A DNA stretch of 61,365 nucleotides. Source: Candidatus Eiseniibacteriota bacterium. Lineage in GTDB: Bacteria; Eisenbacteria; RBG-16-71-46; JACRLI01. Where the stretch lies: the NCBI GenBank assembly GCA_025351485.1, contig JANXVU010000033.1, positions 1-61,365 of the forward strand. The letters are read 5' to 3'. The first letter of the stretch is position 1, and every line of letters begins with the position of its first letter. This document shows positions 48,935 to 58,347 of this stretch, in pieces. Under the pieces are notes generated by a model. The model was not told the DNA's origin. It was given only the letters and a program-made list of their open reading frames with translations, and did not search any database. Made by a program: the position numbers and the translations under genes.

Positions 48935-51310
48935 TTGAACTTTCTTCTCGAGATCGGCGTCGAAGAACTGCCCGCGGAATATGCGCGCCGCGCGTGGGAC
49001 GCCCTCGCGCGTTCCAAGCCCCTGATGGATGCGCTGGGGGGCGAAGGCCGGTTCCGCGTGGAGGGCGAAGGGGACGGACTCTACACGCCGCGGCGCCTGT
49101 GCTTCATCGCCGGCGGCTTTCCGGAAAAGCACCCCGACCTGGAAGTGGATGTTACCGGCCCGGCGCGCAAGGTCGCGTTCGATGCCGAGGGCAAGCCCAC
49201 CCGCGCGCTGGAGGGGTTCCTCAAGGGCCAGGGCCTGACCCTGGACCAGATCCGCTTCGACTCGACCCCTAAGGGCGAATACGTGGCCGCGCGCGTCACG
49301 CGCCGCGGCGCCACCGTGAAGGACGCGCTGGAAAAAGCCATCCCGCAGGCCATGGCCGCACTGCCTTTTCCCAAGACCATGCGCTGGGAGCCGAGCGGCG
49401 CCCGCTTCGCCCGCCCGGTGCGCTGGGTGGTGGCGCTGCTGGACGGCGCGCCGCTGGATTTCGGATTCGCCGACGTGCGCTCGGGCACCCGCAGCGCAGG
49501 TCATCGCTTCTACCACCCGGACTTCTTCGATCTGAACGGGCTGGGGCGTGGCGAATCGGGCGGCGAACTTCTGAGGCTCTACGTGGACAAGATGCGCGCC
49601 CACGGCGTGATGGTGAGCGCGCAGGAGCGATGGACCCGCATTTCCAAAGAGCTGGTGCGGTTGTGCGCAGCGACGGGCGATGTCCCGGTTCCCGATCCCG
49701 AACTCGTGGAGATCACCCGGGACCTGGTGGAGTGGCCGGCACTGGTCCGGGGAACCTTCGAGGAGCGATACCTGGACCTGCCGGACGAGGTGATCGTCAC
49801 CGCCATGCGCGAACACCAGCGCTACTTTGCCGCCCGCCGCACGGACGGCAAGCTCCAGAACGCATTCCTGTGCGTGGCCAACGCGAGCCTGGTCTACATG
49901 CAGCGTCTGCTCGGCGGCCAGTCCGACCCGGCCACATTGGACAACCTGCTCGCGCCCATCGCGCGCGGCAACGAGCGGGTGCTGCGGGCCCGCCTGGACG
50001 ACGCCAAGTTCTACTGGGACACCGACCTCGCGCGCTGGAAGAAAAACGCCGCACTCCCCGCGCCCGAGCAGGCCAGGCCGCTCAAGGGGCTCACTTGGCT
50101 GGAAGGCTGGGGCACGGTGCACGACAAAATGGGCCGCGTGGCGCGGCTGCTGGAAAATCTGGGGGCCGATTTCCGCCTGGACGGTCCGGCCGTGGCGCGC
50201 CTGCAGCGCGCCGCGTGGCTGATGAAGCTCGACCTGACCATGGAAATGATCAAGGACGGCAAGGAGTTCACCAGCCTCGAGGGGCTGATGGGGGGGCATT
50301 ACGCCAAGGCCTGCGGCGAGCCGGCTGAAGTGACCGAGCCGATGGCTCAGCACTATCTGCCCAAAGTCTCGGTGACCGACGAGAACGACCGGAAGGTGCT
50401 GCTTCGCCGCGGGGAAATTCATTCGTTGGACCGGGGCGTGGTGGTTTCCAAGTTTCCACAAACACCCGAGGCCCGCGTCCTGGCCCTGCTCGACAAGCTG
50501 GACTCGGTGTGCGGGTTCTTTGCCGCCGGCCGGATCCCGACCGGCTCCGAGGATCCCTTCGGAGTCCGCCGCATCGGCAACGGATTGGTTTCATTGCTGC
50601 TGCTGATGGACCTGGAGGACGAAGCCCTGTACCGTGCCGGCGCTGCGTCCGACCCTCGCGCCTGGAGCGCCCGCCCGGTGCTTCGCCGCTCCCACATCGA
50701 ACAAGCGCTCCGGGGCTACGGCGACAAGGTGGATCCGGGCGCCGTCGCCGCCGTGGCTGATAGCGTGTTCGACTTCCTGGTCGCCCGGCTGCGCGCGTTC
50801 CTCGCCGACGGGCCCACCGAGTCGGTGAACGCCACGTTGGCCGCGGGTTTCGCCGCCTCGCGCGAGGTGTTCTATCCCCCGGACGCGGCCCTGCGCTCCC
50901 GCCACATGACCGCCCTGCTGGAACCTTCCGGGGACGAACGCTCGCGCGAGGACTTGTTCGGCCTGTCTGCCATCTTCAAACGCGTCTCCAACATATTGAA
51001 AGATCAGCAGTTAAGTGAAATCGAGGCTGCCGCGGAATCCCATGATCCCGCCGAGAGCCGGCTCCTTTCCGCGCTTGACGCGGCCGCTCCGATAGTGGAA
51101 AACTCCTATCTGACGCAGGACTATCAAGCGGCCTTGAAGGAACTCCTCGGTCTGCGGGCGACCATCGACCAGTTCTTCCTCGACGTCATGGTGATGGACG
51201 AGGATCTGTCGGCACGGGACCGGCGGCTAAAGCTTCTTCGCCGAATCCGTCGGCTCTTCCTGGGCGGCTGGGATTTCTCGCAGGTTTCCGTGCCTGCCAC
51301 CGTGTCCTGA
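48935..51310 (+). CDS. glyS: Glycyl-tRNA synthetase beta subunit
   Basis: A 791-residue tRNA-binding subunit of bacterial GlyRS. The start NFLLEIGVEELPAEYARRA is the family signature. FPKTMRWEPSGARFARPVRW, the HD-like middle and a C-terminal DALR-like anticodon-binding domain (ENSYLTQDYQAALKELLGLR) follow. It is about 100 residues longer than the E. coli protein (689), with extra sequence spread in loops. TTG 48935 has AGGAT upstream. It ends the long 38.5-51.3 kb gene run; no clear terminator follows. Confidence 0.95.
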   Translation: MNFLLEIGVEELPAEYARRAWDALARSKPLMDALGGEGRFRVEGEGDGLYTPRRLCFIAGGFPEKHPDLEVDVTGPARKVAFDAEGKPTRALEGFLKGQGLTLDQIRFDSTPKGEYVAARVTRRGATVKDALEKAIPQAMAALPFPKTMRWEPSGARFARPVRWVVALLDGAPLDFGFADVRSGTRSAGHRFYHPDFFDLNGLGRGESGGELLRLYVDKMRAHGVMVSAQERWTRISKELVRLCAATGDVPVPDPELVEITRDLVEWPALVRGTFEERYLDLPDEVIVTAMREHQRYFAARRTDGKLQNAFLCVANASLVYMQRLLGGQSDPATLDNLLAPIARGNERVLRARLDDAKFYWDTDLARWKKNAALPAPEQARPLKGLTWLEGWGTVHDKMGRVARLLENLGADFRLDGPAVARLQRAAWLMKLDLTMEMIKDGKEFTSLEGLMGGHYAKACGEPAEVTEPMAQHYLPKVSVTDENDRKVLLRRGEIHSLDRGVVVSKFPQTPEARVLALLDKLDSVCGFFAAGRIPTGSEDPFGVRRIGNGLVSLLLLMDLEDEALYRAGAASDPRAWSARPVLRRSHIEQALRGYGDKVDPGAVAAVADSVFDFLVARLRAFLADGPTESVNATLAAGFAASREVFYPPDAALRSRHMTALLEPSGDERSREDLFGLSAIFKRVSNILKDQQLSEIEAAAESHDPAESRLLSALDAAAPIVENSYLTQDYQAALKELLGLRATIDQFFLDVMVMDEDLSARDRRLKLLRRIRRLFLGGWDFSQVSVPATVS

Positions 51311-51386
51311 CTTCATACCCCTCCCACAGCACCACCTCCAGAATGACCTCCCGGCCCGGGCCTCCCGAAAGGGGCTTGAGTTCGGA

Positions 51387-51416
51387 TTGACATGGGTTTG
51401 CGGCCTTTCGTACACT
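51387..51416 (+). promoter_or_regulatory. Strong promoter for the 1175-residue secreted protein
   Basis: A perfect -35 TTGACA (51387-51392), an 18-base spacer and TACACT (51411-51416) lie 72 bases upstream of the chosen ATG. Confidence 0.7.
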
Positions 51417-51488
51417 GTTCGGCCTGTGACCGCAAACGCCCGATTGATACTACAGAGCATGAGAATTCGGTTTCTCGTGAGGGGGACT

Positions 51489-54400
51489 ATGTTGCATTCG
51501 TCGCTGATCCGGCCTGGGCGGATGGCCCTGGCTGCGCTCCTGTGCCTTCCTGCGCTTGCCGCCGCGTCCGCATCCGGCCGCGCGCCGGGCGCCCGGCCGG
51601 GAGTGATGGCCCCCTCGCGCCTGGCCCCGCAGGCGCTGGCCGCATGGAAGTGGCGCCAATCGATGGACGCGCGCCCGGCACAGCCGGGCATGGCCGGCCT
51701 GATGCGCTCCGCCGCTTCCTCCGAGGACGCCGGTGAAAACCTGGTCAACGACACCACGGGCATCCGCGGCACCAGCCAGAGCCAGATCCGCGTGGTCTCC
51801 CAGCCCGGCCAGAACATCCTGGTGGTGTGGCGCGAAGGGCGCCGCGGCGACGGGGACATCCGCGCGCAGCTCCTGGACAAGGACGGCAACCCGATCATCC
51901 TGAAGGCGCGTCCGGTGGACAACGCCGGCTTCCTGGTGAACGACGATCCCTCGGGCGCCAACCAGAGCCGTCCCGAGGCCGCCATGAACCGCCACGGCGA
52001 GTTCGTGATCGTCTGGGAAGACGGCCGGAACGGCGGCACCGACATCTACATGCAGCGCTTCCATGCCGACGGATCCAGCGACACCGGGAACATCAAGGTG
52101 AACGTGGGCCGCGACGATGAAACCCGCTTCGCCCACACCCGGCCCTCCGTCTCCATGGACGACCAGGGCAACGTGGCGGCGGCGTGGGTGGACGACCGCC
52201 AGGCCGACGTGATCCTGAGCACGGTGATCACCGACATCTATGCGCAGCGCTTCCACCCCGATGGCAGCTACAACGGCTCCTCGTTCCTGGTTTCCGCGCC
52301 GGTCCGCAGCCCGGACGGCACCCAGAGAACGTCCAATAACAACTCGCCCGCGGTGGCCTTCACCGGGCTGCCCGGAGACTCCAGCTTCATCATCGCCTGG
52401 CAGGCCGTGAGCCAGGAAGGCCGCGGCGGCCGCCGCGGCATCTTCGCCCGGCGCCTGATCAACTTCCAGGCCCGCCTGGGAACGCCGCTCGACACCGTGA
52501 TCGCCTCGGTGGACGATGGCGCAGCGAGCGGCCGCTTCGACCCGGTGGCCTCTTCCAACCCGGTGATCCTGGCGCCGGCGCTTTCGGCGACCGGGGACAC
52601 CAACAACGTCTTCACGATCGCCTGGGTGGACTCCAGCGGCGGTCTCGGCGCGGTCAAGGCCCGCCGCCTGCACATGGGCCCGTGGCTCCGCGGCTTCGAG
52701 CCGCTGCCCGAGCCTTCGCAATACATCAGCGACGCCGACGGCTCCCCGATTCTCGAACCCGGCATGGTGCGCTACTCCGACGGGCAGGTCGGCCTCTCGT
52801 GGATCCAGGCCGGGAGCGATCCCGGCGTGACCACCGCCCGCCTGCGCACCGTCAACGCCGACCTGCCCGGTGGGGGCGACAATATCACCCTGAATTCCAG
52901 CGCCGCGGCGCATCCTCGCAGCAGCCTGAGCGTGGCCTCGCTTGGCGCCACGCCCCAGCCCGGCCAGGTCCTGGCGGCCTGGGAAGAGGCGAAGTCCGCC
53001 CAGGACAACGACGTGGTGCTCCGCTTCGTGGGCGTAGGCGCGTCCAGCGACTCTTCGATCGGCGTCGACGGCCAGCCCGACCAGATCAACCCGAACTTGT
53101 CCGCCAACGGCGCGGGCAACGCCGTCGCGGTCTGGACCGATTTCCGGGCCGGGCTGAGCGACCCGGACATTTTCGGGCAGCGGCTCAACCCGGCCGGGCA
53201 GCCGGTGGGAGCCAATTTCAAGGTGAACACCGACGCGGCAGGCGGATGGCAGGACCACGCGCGAGTGTTCGTGGACGCCCAGGGCGCGTTCACCGTGGTG
53301 TGGGAGGACGCGCGCAACAACAGCTTCCAGGTCTACGGCCGCCGCTTCGGCCAGGACGGCGCCCCGGCGGGCGTGGAGTTCGCGATTTCGCCGACCGACA
53401 CGCTGCAACAGTTCCGCCCCTCGCTGGCCGGCACACCCTCGGGCAAGGTGCTGGTGGCCTGGGAGGACAACCGCCGCGGCTTCCTGATTTCGGAATTTCA
53501 CGCGACCGATATCTACGTCAAGCCCATCGATTCCTCGGGCCCCCTGGGCAACGCGGTGCGGGTCTCGCCGTTCGTCGGGGACAGCTCGGCCACTTCCGGC
53601 GTGCAGGCGCTGAACGCCGCGCCCAAGCTGGATCCCGCGGTGGTGGTGGACGCGAACGGCAATGGCTTGGTGTTCTGGACGATCACCGCTCCCGACTCGA
53701 CCCGCAACCGCGATGTCGATGGCCGCTACATCCGGTCCTTCACCAGCCTGCCCGGCATGGTGGACGCGCAGTACCGGCCGATCACGAGCCAGGCCTTCTC
53801 GGTGGCGGACACGCTCGGCTCCGGATTCCTGTTCCCGCAGCAGCGCGCGCAAGCGGCCTACGTGGGGGGCAACGCGTACGTGGTGGCGTTCGAGGACGAG
53901 CGGTACGGCACCACCAGTCGCGAGGATGTTCGGGCCCGACTGGTCCTGGCGCGCTCCGTCAACGCCGACACGGTGCAGGTGTTCCTGAATAACGAGAGCT
54001 TCATGTGCAACGACGACACCGTGCCCCTGCCCCCTGACTTCGCGGGCAACATCGCCTACCTGAGCGCCAGCCAGTACCAGCCGGCGGTCGCTGCCAATCC
54101 GGTGGACAGCACCTTCACGGTGATGTGGTCGGACTTCAGGACCAAGGGGAACTACAACCTGGTGCGCCAGTCCTACCGCTACATTCCGGCGGAGGACCCG
54201 GAGACCCCGGCGGGACTTCGCCTGCTGGGACGCAACACATTCGTGAACTCCGACACGCAGATCCAGGAAGCCGCCCACGGATACGGTTCGCTGGCCTACT
54301 CCGGCGCAGGCCAGCTCCTGGCCATCTGGCAGGCCACGCGCGGCGGAAAGCGCGACTGGGATGTGTACTCGCGCGTGGTCACGCAGCAGCCGGACACGTG

Positions 54401-55016
54401 CCTGCGCGCCGACTGCAAGTTCCCGGCGCCGCGGGTTCAGCTCCAGGCGGTGCTGGTGGGCGCCGGAGCCGTCAGCGTGCGCTGGTCGGTGCCGGCTTCG
54501 CAGGCGGGGGGAGAGGTGCGCCTTTTCCGCTACGACGTGGCTGCCTACGCTTCCAACCCGGCGACGCGGCCCGAAATGCTCGGGGCTTTCCCGGCCGAGA
54601 CCGGCACGCGCGTCGTGTCGGACAACCTGCCCGGCAACGCCGCCGGATATGCCTACGAACTGACCCGGGGCGGCGAGGTGCTGGCCTCGGCGGTGCCGGC
54701 CGCGGCGGCCGTCACGCCGGTCGTCTTTTCCATGAAGCTCGGCCAGCCCGGCCCCAACCCGGCGCGCGGACTGACGCACGTGCAGTTCAGCGTGCCCGGC
54801 CGGCCGTCGGACCGGGTGGGCGTCTCCCTGCGGCTTTACGACGTTTCCGGAAGGCTCGTGAAGAGCCTGGTTTCGGACACCCGTGCACCCGGCGAGTACT
54901 CGGCGGACTGGCGTGGCGAGAACGAAGCGGGATCCAGGGCGTCCACCGGGGTGTACTTCCTTCGCATGGACTCGGGCAGCCAGGCGGCCGTGCGCAAGAT
55001 CATGTGGCTCCACTGA
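51489..55016 (+). CDS. Large secreted repeat protein with FlgD-like C-terminal tail
   Basis: A 1175-residue exported protein. ATG 51489 is chosen because GAGG lies six bases upstream, it follows the promoter, and a signal peptide begins at once (MALAALLCLPALAAASA). The body is built of recurring units of the form FVIVWEDGRNGGTDIYMQRF / VAAAWVDDRQADV / FTVVWEDARNNSFQVYGRRF, about eight to ten in all, as in beta-propeller-like surface proteins. A fibronectin-like domain (~990-1070) and a FlgD/Por-tail-like domain (GQPGPNPARG ... LRLYDVSGRLVKSL ... TGVYFLRMDSG) end it. The ligand is unknown. It has its own promoter and terminator. Confidence 0.82.
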   Translation: MLHSSLIRPGRMALAALLCLPALAAASASGRAPGARPGVMAPSRLAPQALAAWKWRQSMDARPAQPGMAGLMRSAASSEDAGENLVNDTTGIRGTSQSQIRVVSQPGQNILVVWREGRRGDGDIRAQLLDKDGNPIILKARPVDNAGFLVNDDPSGANQSRPEAAMNRHGEFVIVWEDGRNGGTDIYMQRFHADGSSDTGNIKVNVGRDDETRFAHTRPSVSMDDQGNVAAAWVDDRQADVILSTVITDIYAQRFHPDGSYNGSSFLVSAPVRSPDGTQRTSNNNSPAVAFTGLPGDSSFIIAWQAVSQEGRGGRRGIFARRLINFQARLGTPLDTVIASVDDGAASGRFDPVASSNPVILAPALSATGDTNNVFTIAWVDSSGGLGAVKARRLHMGPWLRGFEPLPEPSQYISDADGSPILEPGMVRYSDGQVGLSWIQAGSDPGVTTARLRTVNADLPGGGDNITLNSSAAAHPRSSLSVASLGATPQPGQVLAAWEEAKSAQDNDVVLRFVGVGASSDSSIGVDGQPDQINPNLSANGAGNAVAVWTDFRAGLSDPDIFGQRLNPAGQPVGANFKVNTDAAGGWQDHARVFVDAQGAFTVVWEDARNNSFQVYGRRFGQDGAPAGVEFAISPTDTLQQFRPSLAGTPSGKVLVAWEDNRRGFLISEFHATDIYVKPIDSSGPLGNAVRVSPFVGDSSATSGVQALNAAPKLDPAVVVDANGNGLVFWTITAPDSTRNRDVDGRYIRSFTSLPGMVDAQYRPITSQAFSVADTLGSGFLFPQQRAQAAYVGGNAYVVAFEDERYGTTSREDVRARLVLARSVNADTVQVFLNNESFMCNDDTVPLPPDFAGNIAYLSASQYQPAVAANPVDSTFTVMWSDFRTKGNYNLVRQSYRYIPAEDPETPAGLRLLGRNTFVNSDTQIQEAAHGYGSLAYSGAGQLLAIWQATRGGKRDWDVYSRVVTQQPDTCLRADCKFPAPRVQLQAVLVGAGAVSVRWSVPASQAGGEVRLFRYDVAAYASNPATRPEMLGAFPAETGTRVVSDNLPGNAAGYAYELTRGGEVLASAVPAAAAVTPVVFSMKLGQPGPNPARGLTHVQFSVPGRPSDRVGVSLRLYDVSGRLVKSLVSDTRAPGEYSADWRGENEAGSRASTGVYFLRMDSGSQAAVRKIMWLH

Positions 55017-55041
55017 GCATCCGGTAGTCCTCGATTCTCAG

Positions 55042-55069
55042 ACGCCACCGGTGCTCCCGGTGGCGTTTG
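55042..55069 (+). terminator. Rho-independent terminator
   Basis: ACGCCACCGG (55042-55051), a five-base loop and CCGGTGGCGT (55057-55066) form a perfect 10-bp stem, 25 bases after the stop of the large secreted protein. It is followed by a short TTT. Confidence 0.75.
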
Positions 55070-55111
55070 CAGTTGAGGGCGAAAGCCGGGCCCCGGAACC
55101 GGGGAGGGTGA

Positions 55112-55522
55112 ATGTCCCAGTTGTACCTCCAGGCCGACCGTTATTGCTTCGCCTGCGGCCCCGAGAATCCCATCGGGCTGCGGCTGGACTTCGAGCTGGA
55201 TGCCTGCGGCGTGCTGCGTTCCCGCTTCGTGCCGCGGCGCGAACTGCAGGGCTACCACTCGCAGGTGCACGGAGGAATCGTGGCGGTGTTCCTGGACGAG
55301 CTGATGGTGCGCCTGCTCTACATGCTCGGGATCCCGGCCGTCTCCGCGGAAATGACCGTCCGCTACGTGAAGCCCGTCCGCGTGGGGGAAGCGGTGGAGG
55401 GGATGGGGCGCATCGTCTCGTCCAGGGGCCGGCTCTTTGAACTGGAATCCGAGGCCCGCTCCTCCCCTGGGGGCGAGCTGCTGGCCACGGCCCGGGCGCG
55501 GGCGCTGCGGGTGAGGGAATGA
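55112..55522 (+). CDS. Hotdog-fold thioesterase, PaaI-like
   Basis: A 136-residue acyl-CoA thioesterase-like protein. It has the N-terminal CFACGPENPIGLRLDFE signature, the hotdog helix segment YHSQVHGGIVAVFLDELM, and AEMTVRYVKPVRVGE. GGAGGG precedes ATG 55112. Its stop overlaps the LolB-like gene (ATGA), so the three genes to 56972 are one unit. A role with acylated envelope molecules is possible, but the substrate is not deducible. Confidence 0.85.
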   Translation: MSQLYLQADRYCFACGPENPIGLRLDFELDACGVLRSRFVPRRELQGYHSQVHGGIVAVFLDELMVRLLYMLGIPAVSAEMTVRYVKPVRVGEAVEGMGRIVSSRGRLFELESEARSSPGGELLATARARALRVRE

Positions 55523-56304
55523 AATGGCTCGGGTGGGGCGCGCTGCTCCTGGCGGTGCTCGCTGGATGCGCGCCCTCGGCCGGTTCGGTCAGGCCCTCCC
55601 TCGCCGCGGTGCCTCCGCCTCCATCTCCCGTGATCAAGATCGCGCTTCCGGGCCCGCGTGTCCTGAAGGCCACCGCGGTGGTATCCTTCGAGCACGATGG
55701 GGACGGTCGGCAGAGCATCGAGGGCTTCCTGGAGGCGGCCCGGCCCGACCGGCTTCGGCTGAGCACCCACCTGGGGTTCATCCAGGCTTTCGAGCTGACT
55801 TCCCGGGGGGACTCGTTCTGGGTGGCCATTCCCCACGAGGATGCGATTCTCGCCGGCCGCAAGTCCGAAGTGCGCCTCACGCCGTTGGACCCGTCCCGCC
55901 TGGCCCAGGCCCTGTTCCTGAGGCCCGTGGAATCGGAGAGCTTGGAAGTGGCTTCACAGCAAAGAGATACGGCAGGGGTCTGGCTCCAGGGAAGCGACGC
56001 CCTGGGAACCTACCGGCTCCGCCTGGATGTGCGTGACCGGCCGGTGATCTTCACCCGCTCGGGCGTCAACGGGCTCGCGCTGGTGCGCATCGATTTCGAG
56101 CGGTATGCCGAGGTTCATGGGGGCACCTACCCTCGCCGGATCCGCTGGACCGATCCGGCCCGAAAGCAGTCGCTCACGTTCGACTTTGACGAGGTCCGCC
56201 TGGACGGCGCGGCGGACCCGGGCCGCTTCGAGCCCAGCCGAGACCCCAACCTGAGGGTGATTCCATGGAGTTCGTGGGAAGAAATGTTTGCCGCGCCGCG
56301 TTGA
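55519..56304 (+). CDS. LolB-like / DUF4292-like outer-membrane lipoprotein
   Basis: A 261-residue predicted lipoprotein. The signal ends in a lipobox (LLLAVLAGC), placing the lipid on Cys15 or 16. The mature fold is rich in beta strands of the pattern ATAVVSFEHDGDGRQSIEGFLEA ... PDRLRLSTHLGFIQAFELTSRG, like the LolB/DUF4292 half-barrel that receives lipoproteins at the outer membrane. The sequence is divergent. Direct pairing with a LolA-like gene (40-base overlap) strengthens the reading. Confidence 0.7.
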   Translation: MKWLGWGALLLAVLAGCAPSAGSVRPSLAAVPPPPSPVIKIALPGPRVLKATAVVSFEHDGDGRQSIEGFLEAARPDRLRLSTHLGFIQAFELTSRGDSFWVAIPHEDAILAGRKSEVRLTPLDPSRLAQALFLRPVESESLEVASQQRDTAGVWLQGSDALGTYRLRLDVRDRPVIFTRSGVNGLALVRIDFERYAEVHGGTYPRRIRWTDPARKQSLTFDFDEVRLDGAADPGRFEPSRDPNLRVIPWSSWEEMFAAPR

Positions 56305-56972
56305 CCATGGCGCTGTGGGCGGGTCTTGCGGGGTCCGCGCAGCCAACCGGGGCTTCGGTCTCCCGGGGAGTCTATGGCGTGGCCGCCGTGTGCCGCAGGC
56401 TGGACGAGGCATGGGCCGGTGTGCAAACCTACCAGGCGAATCTGAAGTGGCCGAACCCCGAGAGCCCGCGCCTGGAAGACCAGGGTTGCGGCCTGTTCCT
56501 GTTCGAGCGCCCCGGCCGGTGGCTGATGGAGTTCCACACCCCCCGGTTCGAGAAGTACGTGATCAAGGGCAACGACGGCTGGATCTACATCGGCAAGCTC
56601 AAGCAAGCCGTGCATCGCCGACTGGGCCCCGAAGATCGCGCCCAACTCGGCGTACTGGTGTTGGGTCAGTCAACTGCTGAACTGGCAAAACATTACAAGC
56701 TCAGCACCCAGCTGCTCCCGGAGGACCGCGCGGCGCTCAAGGCGGGCCCTCCGGCCCTGGTGCTGGTGCCGAAGGATCCGGGATCGGTGGCCATCCGCCG
56801 CGCCGTGTTGTTCCTGGACTCCTCTACCGGGCTGCCGAAAAAGCTCCGCCTGCAACTTGAATCCGGGGAGGACCTTCGCATGACGCTGGAGACGCCGCAG
56901 AAGAACCGCAGGCTCGATCCTTCGGTGTGGAACGTCCGCTTTCCGGATAGCACCGCCATCATCGAGCAGTAG
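56265..56972 (+). CDS. LolA-like periplasmic lipoprotein carrier
   Basis: A 235-residue exported protein. The start ATG 56265 has GAGG eight bases upstream; a second ATG at 56307 is possible. A signal-like segment (ALTMALWAGLAGSAQ) comes first. The LolA core is then seen: VQTYQANLKWPNP, GCGLFLFERPGRWLMEFHTPRFEKYVIKGNDGWIYI, and PKKLRLQLESGEDLRMTLETPQKNRRLDPSVW near the end. LolA shuttles lipoproteins from the inner membrane to LolB. The 40-base overlap with the LolB-like gene implies coupled translation. Confidence 0.82.
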   Translation: MEFVGRNVCRAALTMALWAGLAGSAQPTGASVSRGVYGVAAVCRRLDEAWAGVQTYQANLKWPNPESPRLEDQGCGLFLFERPGRWLMEFHTPRFEKYVIKGNDGWIYIGKLKQAVHRRLGPEDRAQLGVLVLGQSTAELAKHYKLSTQLLPEDRAALKAGPPALVLVPKDPGSVAIRRAVLFLDSSTGLPKKLRLQLESGEDLRMTLETPQKNRRLDPSVWNVRFPDSTAIIEQ

Positions 56973-56997
56973 GCCCCGCGACCTGCACACTCGCGGA

Positions 56998-57003
56998 TAT
57001 AAT
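56998..57003 (+). promoter_or_regulatory. -10 element before the M20 peptidase gene
   Basis: A perfect TATAAT lies about 70 bases upstream of ATG 57072. No good -35 is visible, so strength is uncertain. Confidence 0.4.
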
Positions 57004-57071
57004 AGGAAAGAAATCGAGAGTGCCGGGCCCGGACGGGGCCGGTTTCCGATACGGACCCGCTTGGAGGAGGC

Positions 57072-58328
57072 ATGGCCGTGGGCGCCTGGGAAAAGGAACG
57101 GTGGGAAGCAGTGGCCGCAAGGGTCGCCTCCATGCGGGACGGAATGGTTGCGCTCCAGAAGGACCTGTGCGCCATCCCGGCCCTGCACCCCACCTACGAG
57201 GGCGAGGGGGAGATCCGCAAGGAGCAGTTCCTCAAGGCGTTCGTCGGGCCCCTGGAGCCCGACCATCTCTCCGAAGTCAACGCCCCCGATCCCCGCGTGC
57301 CGTCGGGGCTCCGGCCCACGCTGATCGCCAGGTGGAAAGGCGCGGATTCGTCACGGACCCTGTGGTTCCTGACCCACACCGACGTGGTTCCGCCGGGCGA
57401 GATGTCGCTCTGGAAGAAAAGCCCCTGGGAGGCCTGGGTGGAGGACGGCCGGATCTACGGCCGCGGCGTGGAGGATAACCAGCAGTCCCTGGTGGCGTCG
57501 ATCTTCGCGCTCAAGGCGTGCCGCATGGAGTCGGTGGCCTTCCCGGTGGATGTGGGGCTGATGTTCATGGCCGACGAAGAAACCGGGAGCGAGCTGGGGA
57601 TGCAGTACGTGCTGGCCAACTCGCAGCACTTCCGCCCGGGCGACCTGTGCGTGGTGCCGGACGGCGGCTGCGAGGACGGCTCCGAGATCGAGATCGCCGA
57701 AAAGAGCGGCGCATGGCTCAAGGTCAGCACGCATGGCCGGCAGTGCCACGCGTCCATGCCCGAGCTGGGCGTGAACGCCTTTCGCGCCGGATCCGCGATG
57801 GCCGCCTCGCTCGAAGGGCTTTATCTGGAATTCCCAAGGAAGAACCCCCTGTTTTCGCCGTCCGGAAGCACGTTCGAGCCCACCAAGAAGGAGGCCAACG
57901 TGCCCAACATCAACACCATCCCGGGCGAGGACGTGTTCTACGTGGACTGCCGGGTGCTGCCCGAGGAACCCCTCGATGGGGTCCTGGCGGCCGTCCGCCG
58001 CTACGCGGACCAGGTGGAAAAGAAGTACGGGGTGAAGATCGACGTGGTTCCGGCGGGAAAGCTGAGCCAGGCCGCTCCGGCCACCGCGGCGGACGCACCC
58101 GTGGTAAAGCTGTATTCGGAGGCGCTCCGGCACGTGTACGGGGTGGAGCCGCGCCTGGTCGGAATCGGCGGCGGCACCGTGGGCGCCTTCCTGCGCCGCG
58201 CGGGACACCCGGTGGTGGTAACCGGAAAGAACCAGTTTACGGCGCACCAGCCCAACGAGTGCTGCCTGATCGACAACATGGTGGGCGAAGCCGGGGTGTT
58301 CGCCTACGCCATGGGCGCCGCGCTCTAG
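57072..58328 (+). CDS. M20-family metallopeptidase (ArgE/DapE/dipeptidase group)
   Basis: A 418-residue cytosolic zinc aminoacylase or dipeptidase. The binuclear metal site is visible: FLTHTDVVPPGE (His, Asp), GRGVEDNQ (bridging Asp), MADEETGSELG (catalytic Glu pair), VVPDGG, and a late FTAHQPNECCLID supplying His. The dimerisation lid domain is at ~190-310. No signal peptide. GGAGGAGG precedes ATG 57072. Substrate specificity within the family is not clear. A tRNA gene follows after 19 bases. Confidence 0.88.
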   Translation: MAVGAWEKERWEAVAARVASMRDGMVALQKDLCAIPALHPTYEGEGEIRKEQFLKAFVGPLEPDHLSEVNAPDPRVPSGLRPTLIARWKGADSSRTLWFLTHTDVVPPGEMSLWKKSPWEAWVEDGRIYGRGVEDNQQSLVASIFALKACRMESVAFPVDVGLMFMADEETGSELGMQYVLANSQHFRPGDLCVVPDGGCEDGSEIEIAEKSGAWLKVSTHGRQCHASMPELGVNAFRAGSAMAASLEGLYLEFPRKNPLFSPSGSTFEPTKKEANVPNINTIPGEDVFYVDCRVLPEEPLDGVLAAVRRYADQVEKKYGVKIDVVPAGKLSQAAPATAADAPVVKLYSEALRHVYGVEPRLVGIGGGTVGAFLRRAGHPVVVTGKNQFTAHQPNECCLIDNMVGEAGVFAYAMGAAL

Positions 58329-58347
58329 CGCGCGCCGCATCGAGCGC

